Below are positions 13,901 to 22,600 of a stretch of 28,464 bases of DNA, piece after piece. Source of the DNA: Plakobranchus ocellatus. Taxonomy: Eukaryota > Mollusca > Gastropoda > Plakobranchidae. A model generated the notes under the pieces. It was not told the origin of the DNA. It saw only the letters and a program-made list of their open reading frames with translations, and searched no databases. The number at the start of each line of letters is the position of its first letter. Position 1 is the first letter of the stretch. A program made the position numbers and the translations under genes. The stretch covers positions 326,726 to 355,189 of the forward strand of contig BLXT01002860.1 of the NCBI GenBank assembly GCA_019648995.1, written 5' to 3'.

Positions 13901-16166
13901 ATAGATCAAATTTCAAAAGCAAAAAAAGGAACAATCAAGTATCTGCAACATCTGGCTCAAAATAAATTAGTACAGCATTTGCAAAAAACATATAAATAAT
14001 TTTCTGAAAAACTCATAATTTTTTAATATTCACAAGGACACACACACACACACACACACACAAAAACAAACAAAAAACATACATGCAAAACTAATGCTAT
14101 CTTATTTTGATCATTTCTAATAAAGAAAAACAGGCCCTCACCTCCATCAGGTGTTTTTATAGTTGCTGTTTCCCTCTCGCCATAATCCACTTCATTTTTG
14201 GCAGACAAACGGAATTCATAAGTGACACCTCTGTCTATAAACAACGAAATGAAAACAGTGTTAAGATCTTTAGAATGTTGCTATAAAAAAAACCTCCCAA
14301 AACATTATAGCTGTAAATGCTCACTCCTGACACCAAAACAATATGAAAATTAGAAGAAAGACAGCCGCAAAGCAAGCTTTGAGAATTTCACACACAGAGC
14401 TCAGTCAAATCTCAGAAGGTTAACTAGTTCAAAACTTTATTGTTTATGGAGTTAGAGGTGTTCTCTTTTCAATAAAAAGGATTTTAACCTCTCACAAAGG
14501 CATGTGAGGATTCCATAACAAATTTTAAATGCTGATTTCATAGTATTTCAAGATTTCAGGGCAGAAATTAGATTGCATTTATCTGAAAGCTTAAAAACGT
14601 ACCAAGTGTTTTGGTTGCAAAATTATAGACATCAGCATCAAGCACAGTTTCCTGGTATCGCTCTCCACGCGGTCCCCATATTATGCGATATTTGAGGAGA
14701 TCACCATGTGTTCGAGCTGGCCTTTGCCAGGTCACCTTTACAGTGGGGGGATCTTCAGTAACAAGGTCCACATGCAGGTTTCTTGGTGGAGATGGAACTG
14801 CATGGAGAGTAAAGTAAAGCTGTTAAAGACACCTTCCTGGAAGGTATAATATTATAATCGGGTATTTAAAACTAAGTAAAGCAGTTGAAGACACCTTCCT
14901 GGAAGGTATTAACATTATAACTGGGTATTGAAAACTATCAATCTGGAAAGAGAATGCACAGAAAAAGAGTCTTTTGACGTCAAATTAACTTTTTATTTTT
15001 GTGTTTCATGAACTTCAGATATTTAAGTGCAAAGAATTCAATCAAAATGACTTTTTAAAAAAAAAGATAATTACAAATTCTCTCTAACTTAACATTGTTA
15101 ATAATCTCAAACTTATGTTGTTTCATTATAAATCTGTGTAAAGAATAATACCTGCTAGATCTAAAACTAAAACAAGAATTTTTTCAAAGATTCTGAAAAT
15201 ATTAGAATCAGTGTTTTCTGCGAGATATACATATATATTTATTTATTTATCATATTTTTATTTTAACAAAGAACTAAAACATCCACACTAGAACAACCAC
15301 TGCTGTGAAAACTTCATTTCCGATACATTTGCAGATCAACCCAAAAGTCATACATAACATAATAACAATTTTTTATTTACCGGCCATTAGAGTTCCAAAC
15401 ATGAAACTGCTTCTACTATGATGGAGTCTATTTAATTGTAATCTTATTAGAAACACAAGTATATTTTTTTCTTCCTGGAAAATAAAACTTTAACTAATAG
15501 AAAAATTGAGTAAATTGTATAGGGATTGCTTTGAGTTAAAAAATATAAGTCATATCTTGAAATTACATCGAAACTGACCTGCACCCTTGGTGGTGTGGAT
15601 ACGAGAAGGAGTTCTCAACCCATCCCCTTTGCGTGTATAGGCTGCCACCTGAATCAAGTAGCGTGTGTCGGGTTTGAGACCACTAATAATGGCCTCAGTT
15701 TTGCTTGCTTCATGGACATCAAAGCTTTCCTCTCGCACACCAGGTTTTGGCTCATCTTTGCCATTCACTTCAATGTAGTGCACCTTACATACAATAGAAA
15801 CCATGCAATGGGAATTTAAGGTAAATTAATTTATTCTACTGCATTCACATTTTGATTGATCAATAAACAAATATACCTCAGGGGCAGTTTCATCACAGAT
15901 TGGGCATGATGATTGACAAAAAAAAAACAACAAAAAACAAAACAAAAATTGCTTTTGAGCATATCCTGAGACTTAGGCAATAAAAAACATTCACCCATAG
16001 AAAAAAAGGACCATAGCATACATACCTGGTAGCCTCTAATAATTCCTTTCTGCTCTAGTGGAGGTTGCCACTCAACCATTAGGGTAGTGGAATTGATGGA
16101 GCTTACTTGCACATTGCGTGGCTCGCCTGGCACTGCACATTGTTTGGGATGACCAGAAGGGAAGCG

Positions 16167-16240
<74 letters not shown>

Positions 16241-19200
16241 TGTGTGTGTGTGAGAGGAGAGAGAGAGAAAAAAGATTATTCAAAGGATGGCAGAGTAAAA
16301 ATAGTGATGTATTGAGGAGATATAGAGGTGAAAAGAAGAGACAAAAGATTGAAATGAAATAAGATGACAAGGTGGAGTAAAAGAAATTGGTAATAAGCAA
16401 AAAGAGGACAAAGTGATATAGGAAAAGGCCGTGGAAGGAGGGGAAAAAATTAAAATCACTGCATTAATATACATTTTCTTTATTGGCACGGTCAAGATCA
16501 ATCATGTACATAAAATGTAATGGTCAGTATAAAAGGAATAGATTATCACTAATATCAGGAAAAAAATATGAGAAGCCATAGCGAAAAATGAAACGGAAAT
16601 ATGGACAAACATAAATGGGACAGAGCATGATAAGCTACAACAAAGTGGCGCTATTTCACAAGGATATACTGTTAACAATAATTAAGACCTCTGAGTAATG
16701 AGAGCGAAAAACAACATTTTATCTATCTTATAATGTGGGGACAAAACCATAGTGATAAAAAGTAACTGAAAATATGAGATGATTAAAGGGATGAGGCGAA
16801 CCTGCACTTAGCCTTGGTAGGTATCTAACTGCCCAAGAGCCAGAGTATACATAAGTATTGGAAATTACGCTTTCAGTTTCAATAATATAGGCTGGTCTGA
16901 ATTTAAACACATATACTCTACCGTATACCACCTCTGCACATGATCACTAGCAGTATAGAGTCACTTCAAAAACAGAAGCAAGAAATTTCTTTCACTTTAA
17001 TTCACAATACAATGAAAGCCTCAAGCTAAAGAGATTTTTGTACGTATACTCCTGGCTCAGAGGGCATTGCTAGATTATACTACCATGCTGGGCTAGAGGT
17101 TAACAACAAAAAGGGTGGAGGACACAAGACAATCTGATGAAGATGAAGCTCAGCAGTTAAAAAAAAAAAAAAATAGACCTCAAATCACAGAGGAAGCATT
17201 CATTCTCTGAATCATACCATATTTTACCTTTCTTGTCAAGAGATTGGATGCCCTGATGATAAAAGGGATCTGTGCCTTCTAAGTCAAAACCTCATAACTT
17301 ATTATTTACCTGAGACATTGCAAAAGATTGTTGCTTTTGCACAGATAAATAATTTGTCCAAAAAAATAATTTGACTTTCCAAAGTAAGTATGTGTCACTA
17401 CAGCAGTTGCTTTCTCAGACTGAAAAGTCCAGTCTTGACCCTGAGCTGAAATGTTCACCAAAGGAAACTTAAAAGTTTTCACGGTACTATGAACATGCCA
17501 GGTGCAGAAAAGAGCTCAAAATATTTAAAGACAAAAAGGAAATGATCTTAAAGCCAATATTAAGGTCGAAACATCTTTGTGTTGCTATAACAATAATATC
17601 AAATGATATCAAGCATTCTCAAACCAACATGCTGACAAGTAGAACATGAAGTGCGGTGCACACAGAATATAAAGCAATGCCAAAAAAAGAAGATGCAATA
17701 TGAAAACATGGAAGCAGAACACGAGGAACATCTATATATATATATATATATTTAAATATACACACATAAAATATTAAAACAATACACATTTAAAAAACAC
17801 AAAACACTGAAAGATTATCTGTAAGATTCATATGAACACAGAAAACGATGAAATAATTTCATCAACATCCAAAGTGGTTTTGCACCTTTTTCACAAGTAA
17901 TAACTAAAACATCAAATATTTTTTACAATACTTACAGCGCCCAATCTTTGTGAAAAAAGTTGAGGATTGATTGAAAAGCAAGGCCAAAGCACGAAAGAAT
18001 GTGAAAAAAAAAAAAAAGCAAAATAAGAGACATTTATTTCAGCTACCCAATTATTGCCAACGGTTTCAGGTTAGTATATTGAGAATCAGATTTTCAAGCA
18101 GATGCCATGCTGAAAGAGCTGATATGAAAATATGGAACTTGACACTTTTTTAGAAGGAGAAAGTTTTGCAAAACATCAATCACGCAAAATTACACAAAAT
18201 AATGGACCAGTCTTAAATTCATTTTTTTGGGTCTAGAACAACAAATGAACAGCTTCATACTTTTCTATTCGCTATGGACAATCACTATGAATGAGATTCA
18301 TAAGTTGAATCAACTTTTATATTCATCACTATATGCTAGAACAACCAATATTGTAATCAACCAATTTTCTTGGACTAATTAATTAAAAGTTCGCTTCAAC
18401 AGTTCTGTCAACATTGGAAATTTCAAAAGAGATATTTCATGAGGCACAATGAATTTGCTCAACTAACATCCCCCTTCACCAAAGGATATATTGCTGTTGT
18501 GAAACTGACCACAACCAAGTATGAATGTACGGAATGGAAGAATTGTGATGCTATGAATGTTTACATGGCGACCAACAAAGAAGAAAAGGTGCATTCTTTT
18601 TACTCTTCATGAATTACCATGTAAAAATAATTAAACGAAGAAAAGTAAAAAAAAAAAACAAAATATGTTGTCCATAGTGGTTTTTCCCCTCTTTGTTTGC
18701 CAACCAGGAAATACTGGTAGCCCTGGCACATCTCAACCATTTCTGTGAGGAGAATTGGGCCTCCATTAATCCACTCCACTTGGACTTGCAGGCTTCTGAA
18801 CAGTGAGTAAGCAGACTCTTGCATTCCAAATTTAACTCAAGTGTCTCGACTTGTACAAAAATTGACACATTTTTCAAGAGAAATGAATTCAAACCTGGAA
18901 TTAGGTTTAACATTGGACCAAAGGATAACTCAACTTAGCCAAAAGAAACATAATATTCAAAGGGTAACCCACTTTAGTCAAAAGAAACAAAACTACCAAA
19001 GGATAATCAAACTCAGCCAAAAGACAAAAAACTATCAAAGGATAACTAAAGTCAGCCATAAGAAACAAAACTACCAAAAAACAACCCAATTCAACCACGA
19101 CAAACAAATTTACAAAAGGATAACTCAACTCAGCCAAAAAAACAAAACAAAACAAAACGAACTACCCACAAATAACTCAACGCAGCCAAATAAAAGAAAT

Positions 19201-19586
19201 ATAAAGTTGCACTGTTTGATATGAATATTTCCTCCCTATACTAGTAGGTTAACCAAATTACAATCCACTGCTTTCTCAGTGAAAATTAAATTCTACTTAT
19301 TTTGATGCCTGTGCTAAATTTTCTTTTTCTAAAAACACTCGAATTTTTTCTGCACTTAATTCAAAATACTTCAAGCACTATAATTTTACAACATCCTCCG
19401 TAATTCAGACCTAAGTAAACTAAAAAAGTATGCTACAAAAATGGAAGCCTAACTGCTAGGCACCTATAATAATCATGAGGCTTGAGCATGAAAACAGGAA
19501 GCAGTCCGTGTGATATCAGCTTAACTGACTCCATAGTCTTTTCCAATTTCATCTTTGTTCACTTTCAGTATAAATCCAAAACCACT

Positions 19587-19619
<33 letters not shown>

Positions 19620-22600
19620 ACGGCAGTCCACCTTTGTAAAGTTTTAGGGTCTAATCAGGAAAATCCAGGGTTGAAAAAGGATTCTTGTGAGAGAGAAAAA
19701 AAAAAAAAGAAACAAAGTGCTGGGAGACTTACTGGACAATATCTATCATTCCAAGTCTTAAAAATCATTAATTGTTATGAACAAAACCAAAACAGCCAAA
19801 TTATTTGAACAGAAGCTTAAGAAAACAAAAAAAAAAAATTTAGAAAAAAAACCAAACAACTAAATTGTTACCAACAACAGCAAAAAAAAAAAAAAAACGA
19901 AAACAAAAACAAAAAAACCAAAAAAAACAAAAAAAAAGAAGAAATGACTCACATGAAAACATTAGCAGAACAAACAAAACAGAAAAGAAGGGGCTAAAAG
20001 ACCAAGTGGCGTCTGTAGTCAACCAAAAACATTCAATCAGGAATTGGCTCAAGGCCAACACCATCAATTTGTCTACGCATAAAAGCAAAATTCAATAAAA
20101 CCGGTCTCCAAGAGAAATGATCATGAGCCAGGTCTGGAATAGGGAGGAGGGGGTCAGAGACAAGGCGTGGCAGGCAGCGGGAAGGAAGTCAGTGGGCATG
20201 TCTACCTACCATCCTCATCAGTCTTGACCACAATTGGCGGGGACCTAGGCCCATCGCCCACTTGTGTGAAGGCCAGAACCGACACACGATAATCGGTCCA
20301 AGTGTCCAGGCTACCCACTTTGAGGGACTGCTTTTTCTCCTGACTATCTTCGCTCATGTCCATTGTCGATACCACTCTCTCAATTTCCTCAGTCTCAGCA
20401 TCGCCCTGCTTGAGCACAAACACCCTGTACCCAAGCAGCTTCCCGTTCCGCTTGGCTGCTTCAGGCGGGTGCCAAGTGATCAAAACTTCATCCTTGCTCA
20501 ATGCCTCGCCCGTCACGCCCAGTGGCGGTGCAGTGGGTTCTTTTTGTGTGTGTGTACATGTGTGTGTGTATCATGTGTGTGTATTAATAATGGGGTAAAG
20601 ATGATGATATTGAAGGGCACAGGACATTATTGTTGAGAGTGCACGCGAGATAATGTAAAATGTAGTTGCCAGTGGGTGATATTTTATTGCATTGTTGCAT
20701 GTTTTATGTTTGATTGTTGTATATATATAATTTTTTTTTTTTACAAATTGTAGGATAAAATAAAATCAATTTAAAAAAAATGCATTTGTGATGAATATCG
20801 TTTTTGTTTTATGAAGCAAACGTGCAGTTTGATGATTTGTGTGTTGTGAAAGAATATTGTGTATTACAGGAATTGTGGTGGGGAAGGTTCGTGGGGTGTA
20901 AAACAAAACAAAATGTATGAAACAACCAAAAGACATAGATCAGATAGCATGATTACATGGGAAGAAGGAGGCTATAGATAATCAAAACAAAATAAATTGC
21001 ATAAACAAAATTTACAAAAAGAAAAAAAAACCAAAAAAAAAAAAACCCTTTCATAATTTTAAAAAAGCAGAGTCATTAAACACGTGTGCATGACTTATTT
21101 TCAGATACTTTCAAGCCATTTAGCATTAAATAATTGGTATTAAAGTTTGCAACAATTGCATTGATATTACAAGCAAATTATAGATCTTTTCATTTCGATT
21201 ATGAAATAATATACTACATAATTGATGTGGCAAATGCAAGATACAGTTGTTTTTTCTTTTTTCTTTTTTCTTGCACATTGTCAAAAATAAATTTTTACCC
21301 GCTCTCATTTTTCTCTTCTGTTTTGCGAAAGGAAAAGGGAATTGTATGAATAATTATTTCTTCATTCAGATTTAAAACACGCATCTTGCAAATTAACTTT
21401 AATTTAAGGGAGAAAATCAATGTACACGTCCATTAACAAATAAATTTAAGCTGAACTTTGGTTGCCTGGCGAAAACCTTGAATCTTCTTATGTACTCTTA
21501 TCTCTGCACAATAGGGAGTGATTTCTACAATCGAAGAGCTAGAGAAAGATCAAACTTTTAAGATTTCGTGGACCAATCAAATTTGGAGATAGAACAGACA
21601 TAAAAACTTCAAATAAAAGATAGAGTATACAGGTATAGTATGAATTTGCACTGTGACAGAAAACAACAACAACAAAACAAAACAAAAAAAAATCCAATAA
21701 ATTAATTATCTTTTTTTTAAAGAAGAGAGGCAAAATCTAAATGGAAGAAATTTTAATTTTTGAAAATGGACAAGAAAATTGACCAAGAGGTTTGGGGAGT
21801 ATAAAGCACAACGACATAGGTTAGACTTAAAAAAAAAAATAAACAATGCAACGTGTACAATTGAAGAAGCAGGTGAGCAACCTTATAGTAGACAATTCAC
21901 TCATAATATTTGCAAGAGGCTCGTGATGAAGTGATGAAAGTGATCGTAGGATTATAAGTTTGTGCCAGCAAAAATGCAGAATAGATTATGCTTTCAGATT
22001 CAAAGAATCCTGACAACTCAGTTCAGCCTTAAGCATTTTCTTGACGAACAAAACTAAGATTTAAACAAGCTCTTTTACACTATTCGAAGATAGACATTTT
22101 ATTTCTCAAGACACTGAATCGTGTGTCCCGTTTTTTTTTGTTTTAAGATACAAATCCAACCCACCCTAGTCTTTCCCTACCCTCCTAATCTTCCAAATAT
22201 TAAATCTTGTTTTATGGAGAGTTTGCTATTGAAAATGTTGCAAATCTTCAATCTCCTTCATACGCTGCAAGCTAAAAAATGAGGGGGAAAAGTATTGCTA
22301 TGATTTTTTTTTCAGTTTATTAAAACATCTTGTTGACTTTTGTTAATTTTTCCTAGGCGTTTTTTTTTTCACGACAAAATCGGAGAATGAACCAACATTC
22401 TTAAGGTAAAAACAAATCAAATTGTATAGGCAATGGCTTAAAAGGTCAGAGCAAACAGATAGAAAAAATAGTACAAAGTATTTAAATGAAACGAATTCTT
22501 TTGTATATTGTGCACGCTCACACTAAGCCAAAAAAGAAGGCAGCTGCATATGGTAGACAGAGCACAACAAAATTGAGACTCTGGTTTTAAAAAACTGCCT

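Larger units (their letters stand above)
16133..20209 (-). other. LAR intron (exon 3 to 4), about 4.1 kb
   Basis: The largest intron fully inside the window. Contents: (AG)n at 16171-16238; a plus-strand frame with one stop at 17353-17655; (TA)n at 17733-17750; candidate plus-strand exons at 18403-18588 and 18708-18802; a 39-bp minisatellite at 18920-19166; (AG)n near 19592-19619; A-rich stretches at 19820-19940. No sequence homologous to LAR was found here, consistent with direct splicing of exon 3 to exon 4. Confidence 0.75.

Noticed and set aside
16118..16315. Plus-strand ORF rich in Glu-Arg repeats
   Set aside because: It is the translated (AG)n microsatellite overlapping antisense to exon 4.
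17230..17275. Possible LAR microexon between ttatcatcag and gtaaaatatgg on the minus strand
   Set aside because: In the required phase 1 frame it hits a stop codon, and no known LAR microexon lies at the FN3-4/FN3-5 border.
18600..18913. Minus-strand frames ([19 protein letters not shown]...) as a possible extra LAR exon
   Set aside because: Exon 3 joins exon 4 directly as TDED-VPGEP, which matches LAR. The sequence is not FN3-like and has no good minus-strand donor.
19840..20098. ORFs on both strands rich in Lys/Gln or Phe
   Set aside because: Products of A-rich low-complexity sequence; no domain.
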